This document shows, in pieces, positions 54,927-62,886 of a DNA stretch of 64,000 nucleotides (position 1 is its first letter; each line of letters opens with the position of its first letter). The stretch comes from Streptosporangium sp. NBC_01756 (lineage in GTDB: Bacteria > Actinomycetota > Actinomycetes > Streptosporangiales > Streptosporangiaceae), in contig NZ_CP109130.1 in the NCBI RefSeq assembly GCF_035917975.1, positions 2,418,001 to 2,482,000 on the forward strand, written 5' to 3'. The notes under the pieces are model-generated. The model ran no database searches and had not been told where the DNA came from. It was given only the letters and a program-made list of their open reading frames with translations. Made by a program: the position numbers and the translations under genes.

Positions 54927-56147
54927 TCAGTGGGTGCGGGCGATGTCCAGTTCCCGTTCTCGGATGGACTTGCTGCTGCTTCGCAGGGAGCGCAAGGCAC
55001 CGCCGATCACCGGGAGCCGGAGGCCGCGCGCCATGACCGGCCGGAGAGCGATCTGCCGCTGGTTGCCGGGGGTGAAGAAATACCGTTGTTCGACGCCGTT
55101 GGCCTGGTAGTAGGTCATGTGCGGACGGAGCTGTGCCTCCCAGGCGTGCAGCGCGCCGCGGATGTCGCCGGGGTGACGGTGCAGCATGCCGGCGAGCAGG
55201 TCGGCTCCGGCGAGGGCGGCGGAGATCCCCATGGCCGCGTACAGGCTGGGGCACCACGCGGAGTCGCCGACCAGCACGACCCGGCCGTGCGACCAGGCGT
55301 CCATGCGGGATTGCTCCACTGAGTCGAACAAGAACTCGCCGGCGGTGTCGAGCGCGTCAAGCGCCTCGCCGAGCAACCGGCCCATGGGCTGAGGTCCGTA
55401 CGCGGCGCGGACCTGTTCGGCGGGCCGGCCGGTGAACTCGGCGTCGATGTCGTCGGTGCGGTACGAGAAGAGCACGGTGGGCGGGTGGTCGGCGAACGGA
55501 AAGACCCACATGGCCCGGCCGGGCTCGAAGAGGCTCGCTCCTTCGTGCGGGAGGAGACCGCCGATCGGGCCCGGCAGCATCGTCGCCGCGATCATGTAGC
55601 CGAGCCGATGCAGATATCTGTGGTGCGGGCCGAAGACGAGACGCCGGACCGTGGACCGCAACCCGTCGGCGCCCACGACGAGGTCGAATCGCTCGGTCAC
55701 GGATCCACCGTCGTGTTCGAGCGTCACGTCGACGCCGGAGGCGTCCTGCTCGATGCGGGTGGGGGTCGTCGCGTAGCGGATCTCCACGTCGTGCGGGAGC
55801 GCGGCGAAGGCGGCCCGTTCCACGTCGCCACGCAGCATCGTACGAGGTGAGACCGGCAGATCCTCCAACCCCAGGCCGGGTTTGCGGACGCCGGCGCGAT
55901 CCACCGTGTAGGTGATGCCGCCGGGCGGCGATCGGTCGGGGAGGGCGTCGAGAATGCCGAGCCGCCGCGCCGCGGCCTGGCCGGCGCCGAACAACATGAC
56001 GAAGTAACCACCCGATCGACGGCCCGGCGCTCTTTCCACGATCACCGGATCCCAGCCGATGCGCTGGAGGCCGATCGCCGTGGCGATGCCGCTGACGCCG
56101 AGACCCACGACCAGGGCCCGTCTCCTGCCGCTGCTCAACGAAGTCAT
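54927..56147 (-). CDS. FAD-dependent monooxygenase (PHBH fold)
   Basis: A 406-residue flavoprotein hydroxylase. It has the N-terminal dinucleotide motif GLGVSG, a DG-type motif in LVVGADGLRSTVRR and the FAD-contacting GD motif in RVVLVGDSAWCPSLYAAMG. The start ATG at 56147 follows GAAGGAA. It lies 8 bp downstream of the quinone-oxidoreductase gene and should be on the same mRNA under the MarR operators. Enzymes of this kind often hydroxylate phenols or inactivate aromatic antibiotics; the substrate cannot be told from sequence. Confidence 0.87.
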   Translation of the reverse strand: MTSLSSGRRRALVVGLGVSGIATAIGLQRIGWDPVIVERAPGRRSGGYFVMLFGAGQAAARRLGILDALPDRSPPGGITYTVDRAGVRKPGLGLEDLPVSPRTMLRGDVERAAFAALPHDVEIRYATTPTRIEQDASGVDVTLEHDGGSVTERFDLVVGADGLRSTVRRLVFGPHHRYLHRLGYMIAATMLPGPIGGLLPHEGASLFEPGRAMWVFPFADHPPTVLFSYRTDDIDAEFTGRPAEQVRAAYGPQPMGRLLGEALDALDTAGEFLFDSVEQSRMDAWSHGRVVLVGDSAWCPSLYAAMGISAALAGADLLAGMLHRHPGDIRGALHAWEAQLRPHMTYYQANGVEQRYFFTPGNQRQIALRPVMARGLRLPVIGGALRSLRSSSKSIRERELDIARTH

Positions 56148-56155
56148 GATTTCCT

Positions 56156-57082
56156 TCAGGGGACGAAAACGATGCGGTCGTCGGTCTGGGCGGTCCACGC
56201 CTGCGTGACCTGGGCGAGGGGTACGGCGCGGGCCCGTACGTCGATCGCGCCCGCGGCCACTGCCGAGGCCAGCTCCGGCAGCTCGGCGAGGAAGTCCCGG
56301 GCGGGGACCGAGCCGATGCCGCTGCCGACGATCTGCAGGCGGGCTGAGCGCAGCGCCGCGGAGGGGATCGACGCGCTCTGGCCGGCGACGGATCCGAGCT
56401 GGATCCAGGCCAGCGGGGCGGTGCGGTCGGCGCGGGCGGTGAGCAGCGGGATCATGGCGTCGGCGGTGGGTTCGCCCCACACGTAGTCGATGACCACGTC
56501 GACGTCGGCCGCGCGGCCGATCTGATCGAAGGTGATCGTCTCGTCGGCGCCGAGCGCGGTCAGCGCCTTCAGGCGGGTGGCGTCTCGGCCGGCGGCGATG
56601 ACCTGGGCGGCGCCGAACAGCTTGGCGATCTGGACCGCCATCCGTCCGGCGTTGCCGGTGGCGCCGAGGACGAGGACGCGCTGGCCGGCGTGGAAGTCGA
56701 CGCGCCGGCGCAGCGCGACCCAGGACGACATGGCCGGGTTCATCGCGGCGGCGATCCGCACCGGGTCGATGTCGTCGGGCAGGATCACGCTGCGGCGGGG
56801 GTCGATGAGGGTGCGGTCGGCGAACGTCCCCAGGGCTGTGTCGTCCAGGACCGCGTAGCGGAGGTTGCCCTCCTTGTCGCGTACGACGCCGTCGACGCCG
56901 GGGACCAGCGGATACATCCCGTTGCTGGAGTAGTGCGAGCCGTTCGCCTTGGACCTGGTCAGATGGTGCAGGCCGGCCGCGAGGACCTCGACGACCAGCT
57001 CGTCGCCGTGGCGTGGCGCGGGATCGGGATGGTCGCGATAGACCGGCGGGGCATCGGTCGCCGATATGACGGCAGCGTGCAT
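56156..57082 (-). CDS. Zinc-free medium-chain dehydrogenase/quinone oxidoreductase
   Basis: A 308-residue MDR protein with an N-terminal GroES-like half (HAAVISATDAPPVYRD..., VPGVDGVVRD) and a C-terminal Rossmann half with VLVLGATGNAGRMAVQIAKLFGA. The zinc-binding cysteines of alcohol dehydrogenases are absent, so it is probably an NADPH-dependent quinone or enone reductase. The ATG at 57082 has GGAGG six bases before it; two nearby in-frame upstream starts would run through the operator palindromes and are rejected. It is divergent from the MarR gene and followed closely by the FAD monooxygenase. Induction by a phenolic or quinone ligand of MarR is plausible. Confidence 0.87.
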   Translation of the reverse strand: MHAAVISATDAPPVYRDHPDPAPRHGDELVVEVLAAGLHHLTRSKANGSHYSSNGMYPLVPGVDGVVRDKEGNLRYAVLDDTALGTFADRTLIDPRRSVILPDDIDPVRIAAAMNPAMSSWVALRRRVDFHAGQRVLVLGATGNAGRMAVQIAKLFGAAQVIAAGRDATRLKALTALGADETITFDQIGRAADVDVVIDYVWGEPTADAMIPLLTARADRTAPLAWIQLGSVAGQSASIPSAALRSARLQIVGSGIGSVPARDFLAELPELASAVAAGAIDVRARAVPLAQVTQAWTAQTDDRIVFVP

Positions 57083-57099
57083 GGTGGCCTCCAAAGATG

Positions 57100-57114
57100 G
57101 TTGGAACTTCCAAC
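57100..57114. promoter_or_regulatory. MarR operator palindrome 1
   Basis: GTTGGAA-C-TTCCAAC is a perfect 15-bp palindrome, 18 bp upstream of the quinone-oxidoreductase ATG, where bound repressor would block the promoter or translation start region. Confidence 0.75.
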
Positions 57115-57121
57115 AACAATG

Positions 57122-57142
57122 ATGGTTGGAAGTTCCAACCAT
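57122..57142. promoter_or_regulatory. MarR operator palindrome 2
   Basis: Arms ATGGTTGGAA and TTCCAACCAT flank a central G, giving a perfect 21-bp palindrome that shares its core with the site at 57100. The centres are 25 bp apart. Confidence 0.78.
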
Positions 57143-57202
57143 GTCAACCACACAGGGCGCGCTCGGGATCGGGTCGCGAGGCGTCTCCGGCCTTCCTCGC
57201 TC

Positions 57203-57231
57203 CGACATGGTTGGCGATTCCAACCATGTCG
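57203..57231. promoter_or_regulatory. MarR operator palindrome 3 (autoregulatory)
   Basis: Twelve-base arms CGACATGGTTGG and CCAACCATGTCG surround CGATT. It ends 15 bases before the MarR ATG, so it should let the regulator repress its own gene. Confidence 0.75.
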
Positions 57232-57246
57232 AACTAGCATGACGGC

Positions 57247-57699
57247 ATGACCACCACCGACGATGTCCTGGACGCCCTCGTCCGGACCACCTTCGAAGTG
57301 GCAGGCGTACTGACCCGCATCGGTGGCGAGCACGACCTGTCGCTCACCCAGCTACGGGTGCTCGGCATCCTCCGCGACCGCCGCGCCCGCATCACCGAAC
57401 TGGCCGCCTACCTCGGCCTGGACAAGTCCACGATGTCCACCCTCATCGCCCGCGCCGAGCGCCGGGGGCTGCTGACGCGTGGCAAGAATCCCAATGACGG
57501 CCGGGTCGTGGAGGTGTACATGACCCCAGCCGGGCTCGAACTCGCCAAACGCGTGGAGGACGACATCCGGCACGCCCTGGCGCCCGCGACCGGTCGCCTG
57601 GACCCGGAGCAGTTCGCCCGGCTCGTCAACCTGCTCGACGTCGTCTCGGCCCGCTCGTCGCGTACACACGCCGTACCGGAGCCGACGGCCACGCGCTGA
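57247..57699 (+). CDS. MarR family transcriptional regulator
   Basis: A 150-residue winged-helix regulator. The recognition region is ITELAAYLGLDKSTMSTLIARAERRGLL, followed by a wing with NPNDGRVVEVYMT, which carries the conserved Asp-Gly-Arg of MarR wings. N- and C-terminal helices form the dimer interface. It is divergent from the quinone-oxidoreductase/FAD monooxygenase operon, with three related palindromes between them, the usual arrangement for a repressor of its neighbours and of itself. The ligand is unknown. Confidence 0.92.
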   Translation: MTTTDDVLDALVRTTFEVAGVLTRIGGEHDLSLTQLRVLGILRDRRARITELAAYLGLDKSTMSTLIARAERRGLLTRGKNPNDGRVVEVYMTPAGLELAKRVEDDIRHALAPATGRLDPEQFARLVNLLDVVSARSSRTHAVPEPTATR

Positions 57700-57709
57700 C
57701 GGGCAAACA

Positions 57710-57737
57710 GGGCCACGCCCGCTGCGGCGGGCGGCCC
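57710..57737. terminator. Bidirectional hairpin between convergent MarR and TetR genes
   Basis: Stem GCCCGC (57717-57722) with GCGGGC (57727-57732) around TGCG is extended by GGGCC (57710-57714) with GGCCC (57733-57737) past a two-base bulge. It sits between the two convergent stops, so it may terminate both transcripts. Confidence 0.55.
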
Positions 57738-57789
57738 AGTGTGGCGAGGGCCGCCCAGGCGTGCGCCGTTCCGCGGCAAGGCACTTGCC

Positions 57790-58416
57790 TCACGCCTTGA
57801 TCTCGGCGAGCGCGCTCCAGCCGTGTTCCAGGAGGTCGAAGGCCCGGGTGATGGCCTCGCGGGGGTTGTCGTGGGCGTAGGCCGCACGGGGGGCTTCGAG
57901 GGCGAAGTGGGCCAGGGCGGCGCAGATGGGGTCGCTCACGGCGAAACCGCTCTCCTCGGCGATGGCCTGGGCGAGTGCGGCGGTGTGGCGCAGCCACATG
58001 TTCTGGGCATAGTCCCGCAACGCGGGGGTGCCGGCCACCAGGTTGACGAAGGCGGCGAAGGCGCCGTCGCCGTCGGCGGCGGCCAGCCGGGTGGTCAGCG
58101 CGTGTTCGCGCAGCGCGGCGGGGATGGACCGGCCCTTGGGCCGCTTGAGGACGGCGGCGAGCAGGCGGGTCTCCTGGTCGGATTCCTCGTCGAAGACGAG
58201 AGCTTCCTTGACCGGGAAGTGCTTGAACAGCGTGGTGGTGGACACGTCGGCGGCGTCCGCGATCTCGCGGATGCCGACCTCGTCGTATCCCCGCTCCAGG
58301 AACAGGCGCAGCGCGGCGTCGGCGATGGCCTGGCGGGTGGCGGCCTTCTTACGCTCGCGGCGCCCCACCGGCGCGGGAGAGGGACCTGTCGCGGTGTCGG
58401 TTGTGGTGCCGGGCAT
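57790..58416 (-). CDS. TetR family transcriptional regulator
   Basis: A 208-residue regulator with an N-terminal helix-turn-helix: RRERKKAATRQAIADAALRLF, in shorter family pieces, then VGIREIADAADVSTTTLFKHFPVKEALV. The C-terminal ligand domain is helical. It is divergent from a Tet(X)-like monooxygenase gene 201 bp away, so it probably represses that gene until a ligand binds. The 58440-58490 interval is clearly more AT-rich than its surroundings and probably holds both promoters, but no clean palindrome was found. Confidence 0.9.
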   Translation of the reverse strand: MPGTTTDTATGPSPAPVGRRERKKAATRQAIADAALRLFLERGYDEVGIREIADAADVSTTTLFKHFPVKEALVFDEESDQETRLLAAVLKRPKGRSIPAALREHALTTRLAAADGDGAFAAFVNLVAGTPALRDYAQNMWLRHTAALAQAIAEESGFAVSDPICAALAHFALEAPRAAYAHDNPREAITRAFDLLEHGWSALAEIKA

Positions 58417-58617
58417 ACCGGCACCCTACCTCTTCGGTTAACCGACTTCAAAAGTTGACTTGTTGCACTTATTGAGTTGGTGTGTTTTTCTGGTGCGGCG
58501 GTTCTGAGGCATCGCCCGATCGCCTCTTCTCGGCGAGGCCCCGCCATCCCCACGACCCAGGCACCCCCTTCAGCACGGCAGCCACGTACTGCCGCACGAA
58601 CCGAACGGAGCTCCACC

Positions 58618-59751
58618 ATGAACGCCACTCCGACACCCCGCATCGCCATCATCGGAGCCGGCCCCGGCGGCCTGACCTGCGCTCGCATCCTCCAGCAGCA
58701 CGGCATCACCGCCGCCGTCTACGACCGCGAAGCCGGCCCCGCCGCCCGTGACCAGGGCGGCACCCTCGACCTGCACGCCGACAACGGCCAGATCGCCCTA
58801 CGCGAAGCCGGCCTCCTGGAGGAGTTCTTCCAACTGGCCCGGCCCGAGGGCCAGGAGATGCGCCAGATGGACCCGGCCGGCACGATCCTCTTCCATCACG
58901 TCCCTGAGCAGGGCGAGCGCTTCAAACCGGAAATCGACCGCGGCCATCTGCGCGACCTGCTGCTCAACTCGCTTCAGCCCGGCACCGTGCGCTGGGACCA
59001 CGCCCTGCAGACCGTCAGCGGCCCCGCCGAAGGCCCCCGACAGCTGCACTTCACCGGCGGCACCATCATCGAAGCCGACCTCGTCGTCGGCGCCGACGGC
59101 GCCTGGTCCAAGGTCCGCCATGCCGTCTCCCAGGCCACCCCCCGCTACAGCGGCGTAAGCTTCCTGGAAGCCTGGTTCCACGACGTCGCGACCCAGCACC
59201 CCGACATCGCCGAGCTCGTCGGCCAAGGCAGCGCCGCCGCAGCCGACGGCGACCGCGGCCTGTTCGCCCAGCGCAACAGCGGCGACCACATCCGCGTCTA
59301 CATCATTCAGCGCGTCCCAACCGACTGGATCACCGCCGGCGGTCTCACCCCCCAGTCCACCGGGAGCATCCGCGCCCTTCTCCTGGAGCGCTACCGCGAC
59401 TGGTCTCCCCGCCTGCGCCAGCTGATCACCGACAACGACGGCTCCTACGTCGACCGCCCGATCTTCGTTCTGCCCGTCCCGCATGCCTGGGAGCACAACC
59501 CCACGGTGACCCTGCTCGGCGACGCCGCCCACCTCATGCCCCCGCTCGGCGTCGGCGTCAACCTCGCCATGCTGGACGCATGTGAACTCGCCCTCGCCAT
59601 CGCCCACCACGACACCATCGACGAAGCCATCCACGCCTACGAGAAGACCATGCTTCCCCGCTCCACGGAGATGGCCCAGCTCCTCGACGGCGCCGCCGAA
59701 AAGCTGCTGTCCACCGAGCTACCCGACTTCGCCACCGCCGACAGCCACTGA
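58618..59751 (+). CDS. Tet(X)-like FAD-dependent monooxygenase
   Basis: A 377-residue flavoprotein hydroxylase. It has the dinucleotide motif AIIGAGPGGLTCARIL, the segment GGTLDLHADNGQIALREAGLL, which closely follows the GGTLDLH...GQ..A...AGLL pattern of Tet(X), then LLLNSL, LVVGADGAWSKVR, and the FAD motif LLGDAAHLMPPLGVGVN. Tet(X) hydroxylates tetracyclines and inactivates them (known for the family); activity on tetracyclines here is inferred only. The ATG at 58618 has GGAG eight bases before it. It is probably regulated by the divergent TetR protein. Confidence 0.87.
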   Translation: MNATPTPRIAIIGAGPGGLTCARILQQHGITAAVYDREAGPAARDQGGTLDLHADNGQIALREAGLLEEFFQLARPEGQEMRQMDPAGTILFHHVPEQGERFKPEIDRGHLRDLLLNSLQPGTVRWDHALQTVSGPAEGPRQLHFTGGTIIEADLVVGADGAWSKVRHAVSQATPRYSGVSFLEAWFHDVATQHPDIAELVGQGSAAAADGDRGLFAQRNSGDHIRVYIIQRVPTDWITAGGLTPQSTGSIRALLLERYRDWSPRLRQLITDNDGSYVDRPIFVLPVPHAWEHNPTVTLLGDAAHLMPPLGVGVNLAMLDACELALAIAHHDTIDEAIHAYEKTMLPRSTEMAQLLDGAAEKLLSTELPDFATADSH

Positions 59752-59761
59752 TCGGCCCTCA

Positions 59762-59807
59762 CCGGGGAGTCGGATGGCCGGCACGCTCCACCGCAAGCCC
59801 TCCCCGG
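59762..59807. terminator. Possible hairpin between convergent genes
   Basis: CCGGGGAG (59762-59769) can pair with CTCCCCGG (59800-59807) across a 30-base loop in the 85-bp gap between convergent genes. The long loop makes this a weak call. Confidence 0.25.
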
Positions 59808-59836
59808 CGAACCGGGCCGGACGATGAAGAACAAGG

Positions 59837-60496
59837 TCAGGTCACCAGGCCCTTGCGGTAGGCGTAGACCACCGCCTGCACGCGGTCACGAAGGTCGAGC
59901 TTGGTCAGGATGCGGGACACGTAGGTCTTGACGGTCTCCTGACTGATCACCAGCGTTGCGGCGATCTCGCTGTTGGATAGGCCAGCGGCGATGAGGCGCA
60001 GCACGTCCAGCTCTCGCGGGGTCAGCGGGACGTCCTCCGCAGCGCCCTCGGCGGGGCGGATGCGCGCCGCGTACCTGCCGACGAGCCGCCGCGTCACCTC
60101 CGGCGCCAGCAACGCCGCGCCCGCCGCCACGGTGCGGATGCCGTGCAGGAGCTGCGCCGGTGGGGCGTCCTTGAGCAGGAAGCCGCTCGCTCCGGCGCGC
60201 AGCGCCTCGTAGACGTACTCGTCCAGATTGAACGTGGTCACCACGAGCACCTTGACGGGGTCCGCCACCCCGGCGCCGGCCAGCAGGCGGGTCGCCTCGA
60301 TGCCGTCGAGCACCGGCATCCGCACGTCCATCACCACCATGTCCGGCTTCAGCCGGCGGGCCAGGTCGACCGCGGCGCGGCCGTCGCCGCACTCGCCCAC
60401 CACCTCCAGGTCGGGCTGCGCATCGATGATCGTTGCCAAGCCGGTGCGGATCAGCGCCTGGTCATCGCAGACCAGGACCCGGACCGACGCGCTCAC
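59837..60496 (-). CDS. NarL/FixJ-type response regulator
   Basis: A 219-residue two-component regulator. The receiver domain has the acidic pair in VLVCDDQ, the phospho-acceptor Asp in MVVMDVRMPV, a Thr in VVTTF, and a Lys in FLLKDAPP. The C-terminal LuxR-type helix-turn-helix has LTPRELDVLRLIAAGLSNSE and TVKTYVSRILTKL. Its start overlaps the kinase stop by 4 bases, so it pairs with that kinase. Target genes are not evident; a control loop on the upstream CPBP protease gene is possible. Confidence 0.93.
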   Translation of the reverse strand: MSASVRVLVCDDQALIRTGLATIIDAQPDLEVVGECGDGRAAVDLARRLKPDMVVMDVRMPVLDGIEATRLLAGAGVADPVKVLVVTTFNLDEYVYEALRAGASGFLLKDAPPAQLLHGIRTVAAGAALLAPEVTRRLVGRYAARIRPAEGAAEDVPLTPRELDVLRLIAAGLSNSEIAATLVISQETVKTYVSRILTKLDLRDRVQAVVYAYRKGLVT

Positions 60497-61650
60497 GACG
60501 GGTGCCCCGCGGGGATGCGGGCCCGTACGACGAAGCCGCCGCCCGCCTGCCGGTCGGCCTGGAACTCGCCGCCCAGGGCGTCCACCCGCTCGCGGAGCCC
60601 GGCCAGGCCCCGCCCACTCCCGCTGGGGGAGGCGGCGGCCCGGGAGCCGGAGCCGTCGGTGCTCACCACCACGCTGATCTCCTTCTCGCCGTAGCGCACC
60701 CCGATCACGGTGCGACTGCCGTGGGCGTATTTGAGCGCGTTCGTCAGGGCCTCCTGGACGACCCTATAGGTCACGAACTCCGCACTGCCCGCCGATTCCG
60801 CCGGGCTGCCCTCCTCGGTGAGCTCCACCGGCTGCCCGGCCTGGCGGGTCTGCTCCACGAGCGTGCGGAGCTCACCGGCGGAGGGCATGCTGACATCGGA
60901 GTCGTGGTCGGCTTTGAGCAGGTCGAGCATGTGCCGCAGATCGGTGATGGCCCGTCGGCCGGTGTCGGTGACGGCGCTCAGCGTCGCGTCCAGGCGATCG
61001 GGGGCGGCGGTCAGGTAGCGTGCGGCCTCGGCCTGGATGACCATCGCCGTCACGTGGTGCGTCACGACGTCGTGGAGCTCGCGGGCGATGCGGGTGCGTT
61101 CGGCGGCGCGGGTGGCCTCGGCGATGTGGCGGCGGCGTTCGGCCTCGGCGGCCCGGGTGGAGCGCAGCCAGGCCCCGATGCCCCACGCGAGGGCCAGGGC
61201 CAGGTAGAACACCACGTAACCCTCCACCCTCTCGGTCGCGCCGACCCTGCCGAGCGTGAGTGCCAGCGGCAGGTACGCCATGGAGAGCAGGACCACGGTG
61301 ATGCGCCGGTGGCGCTCCAGATGGGCGCCCGCGCTGATGAGCGCGATGGGCATCGCGTTGCTCGCGAACACGTGGTAGCCGCGGAGCTGGTCGAGGACGA
61401 AGCCGAGCGACACCAGAGCCAGACACACGGCCGGCCACCGCCGTCGCACGGTGAGCGGAAGAGACTCTAAAGCGATCACCACGAACGCCAGCGCGTCGAA
61501 GGGGCGGACCGGCAGGTCGCCGACCTGCGTCCCCTTGCCATAGAGCGCCGGCAGGAGCGATGCGACGGCCAGCAGCAGCCCCAACGGTAAATCCCGGACC
61601 ACGACGTCGCACCGCCGCCACAGGTCCGTGACCCGCCGTAGATCGATCAT
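60493..61650 (-). CDS. Sensor histidine kinase (HisKA_3 type)
   Basis: A 385-residue membrane kinase. The N-terminal third contains several hydrophobic segments (LGLLLAVASLLPALYG, FVVIALESLPL, VVLLSMAYLPLAL, VVFYLALALAWGIG), so the sensor region is embedded in the membrane. The phosphorylated His is in IARELHDVVTHHV, and the ATP-binding domain has the N box EALTNALKYA and GRGLAGLRERV. The ATG at 61650 was chosen because it overlaps the CPBP stop by 4 bases; a much longer in-frame start would overlie the CPBP gene. It phosphorylates the adjacent response regulator. The signal is unknown. Confidence 0.92.
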   Translation of the reverse strand: MIDLRRVTDLWRRCDVVVRDLPLGLLLAVASLLPALYGKGTQVGDLPVRPFDALAFVVIALESLPLTVRRRWPAVCLALVSLGFVLDQLRGYHVFASNAMPIALISAGAHLERHRRITVVLLSMAYLPLALTLGRVGATERVEGYVVFYLALALAWGIGAWLRSTRAAEAERRRHIAEATRAAERTRIARELHDVVTHHVTAMVIQAEAARYLTAAPDRLDATLSAVTDTGRRAITDLRHMLDLLKADHDSDVSMPSAGELRTLVEQTRQAGQPVELTEEGSPAESAGSAEFVTYRVVQEALTNALKYAHGSRTVIGVRYGEKEISVVVSTDGSGSRAAASPSGSGRGLAGLRERVDALGGEFQADRQAGGGFVVRARIPAGHPS

Positions 61651-62468
61651 CGGGCGAGCGTAGCGGTCACGCCGCGCCGGAACGGGACCACGTTGCCGCG
61701 CCGGCGGGCCAGCCACATGAAACCGACCATCAGCAGCAGGCCGAACACCACCGCGTACGGGCTCGCCTCCGGCCCGAACTCGCCGCCCGTCAGCAGGGCG
61801 GGGCCCGACGTCACGCCGTGCAGCAGACCCTGCGTCGCGCCGTTGCCCGAGACCTCGGTGCCGAAGATGCCGGCCGCCGCGAAGTTCCAGCCGAAGTGCA
61901 CACCGATCGGCACCCACAGGGTGCGGGTGGCGGCGTAGGCGGCGGCGAGCATGCCGCCCGCCTCGATCGCGATGGCGATCGCGCCCCACAGGTTGGCATG
62001 CGGGTTGAACAGGTGCGACAGGCCGAACAGCAGGCCGGTCAGCGTCAGCGCGATCCACGTCCCCGTACGTTCCTCGACGATCCTGAACAGGATGCCGCGA
62101 AACAGCAGCTCCTCCGTCACCGCGGCGGCGGCCATGAAGCCGAACAGCCCGGCCGCGCCCGCCGGCGAACCCAGGCCGTCGACTCGGTAGCCGCCCACGA
62201 GAGCGATGTTCACGATGACGGCCGCGAACAGCGCGACCCCGATCAGCACCCCTCGTGCGATGGCGCGGGCGGCGCCTTGCGCAGCCACCTCCACCGGTGT
62301 GCGGCGCTCGGACCACCGCACCACGCGGGCGTACACGAGTACGGCGAGCACGGCCGTCGCGACGCCGAGCAGCAGGGTGAGGAGCGGGACCCCCTGCACC
62401 GCGCCCACGATCGTGCCGCCGGCGAAGGCGACCACCGCGACGGGCACGAACTGTTTCAACAACCGCAT
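61647..62468 (-). CDS. CPBP family intramembrane metalloprotease
   Basis: A 273-residue membrane protein with about seven or eight hydrophobic segments. The three CPBP motifs are present in order: EELLFRG (about residue 118), FGLSHLFNP (about 148) and HFGWN (about 193), giving the Glu-Glu, His and His/Asn metal-site residues. Family members process prenylated proteins, protect against self-made bacteriocins, or act in signalling. It is the first gene of a three-gene unit joined by 4-base overlaps to the histidine kinase and response regulator. Release of a signal, or protection from envelope stress sensed by the kinase, is possible but inferred. Confidence 0.9.
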   Translation of the reverse strand: MRLLKQFVPVAVVAFAGGTIVGAVQGVPLLTLLLGVATAVLAVLVYARVVRWSERRTPVEVAAQGAARAIARGVLIGVALFAAVIVNIALVGGYRVDGLGSPAGAAGLFGFMAAAAVTEELLFRGILFRIVEERTGTWIALTLTGLLFGLSHLFNPHANLWGAIAIAIEAGGMLAAAYAATRTLWVPIGVHFGWNFAAAGIFGTEVSGNGATQGLLHGVTSGPALLTGGEFGPEASPYAVVFGLLLMVGFMWLARRRGNVVPFRRGVTATLAR

Positions 62469-62706
62469 GACGGCTCCTTATGTGGGGGGGCTCCGCGACG
62501 GGACACCGCCGCTATGCCCAGCAACGCTAGGGATTCGGCGGTCTGGAATCGTCCCCGCACGGTGGACATTCGCGGGTAGCTCGCACGGGGGACAGGCGCG
62601 CATGCGATTCCGTAGCGTTACGGCCCAGCCACGGCGCTCCGTCTGCTTTCACCGCTACACCGCCGTGCGCGTCATCCCGGCGCCGACTCCCGCACTGGAG
62701 GACCTC

Positions 62707-62760
62707 ATGCTCCGCAAGCTCAAGACATCCGTTGCAGGTCTGCCGCTTAGATCGCGGTGA
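62707..62760 (+). other. Truncated 17-codon frame with ribosome binding site
   Basis: GGAGG (62697-62701) precedes an ATG that opens a 17-residue frame starting MLRKLKTSVAGL and then ending. The beginning looks like the positively charged start of a signal peptide whose remainder is missing. It meets the SDR remnant from the other strand at about 62740, which suggests a deletion joined two broken genes. A real small peptide cannot be excluded. Confidence 0.35.
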
Positions 62761-62886
62761 ACCTGCCGTCCGCCGCGACCACGGCGCCCGTGATGAAACC
62801 TGGAGCGCGGCCGGGCGAGGAAGCAGAACACCTCGGCGATCTCCTCGGGCTGGGCCACCCGGCCGGGTGGCTGAGCATGGGCGGGG
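62747..62886 (-). pseudogene. C-terminal remnant of a short-chain dehydrogenase
   Basis: Minus-strand sequence encodes GRVAQPEEIAEVFCFLA in one frame and then, after a shift, GFITGAVVAADGRFTAI and a TAA stop. This is the usual C-terminal end of an SDR (PEEIAxxxxFLAS...GFxTGxxxxxDGG). Everything upstream, including the Rossmann motif and the catalytic Tyr, is missing. Confidence 0.7.

Noticed and set aside
58441-58490. TTGACT at 58455 as a promoter of the Tet(X)-like gene
   Set aside because: A -35-like hexamer is present, but no -10 element lies at the right distance, so only an AT-rich promoter region can be supported.
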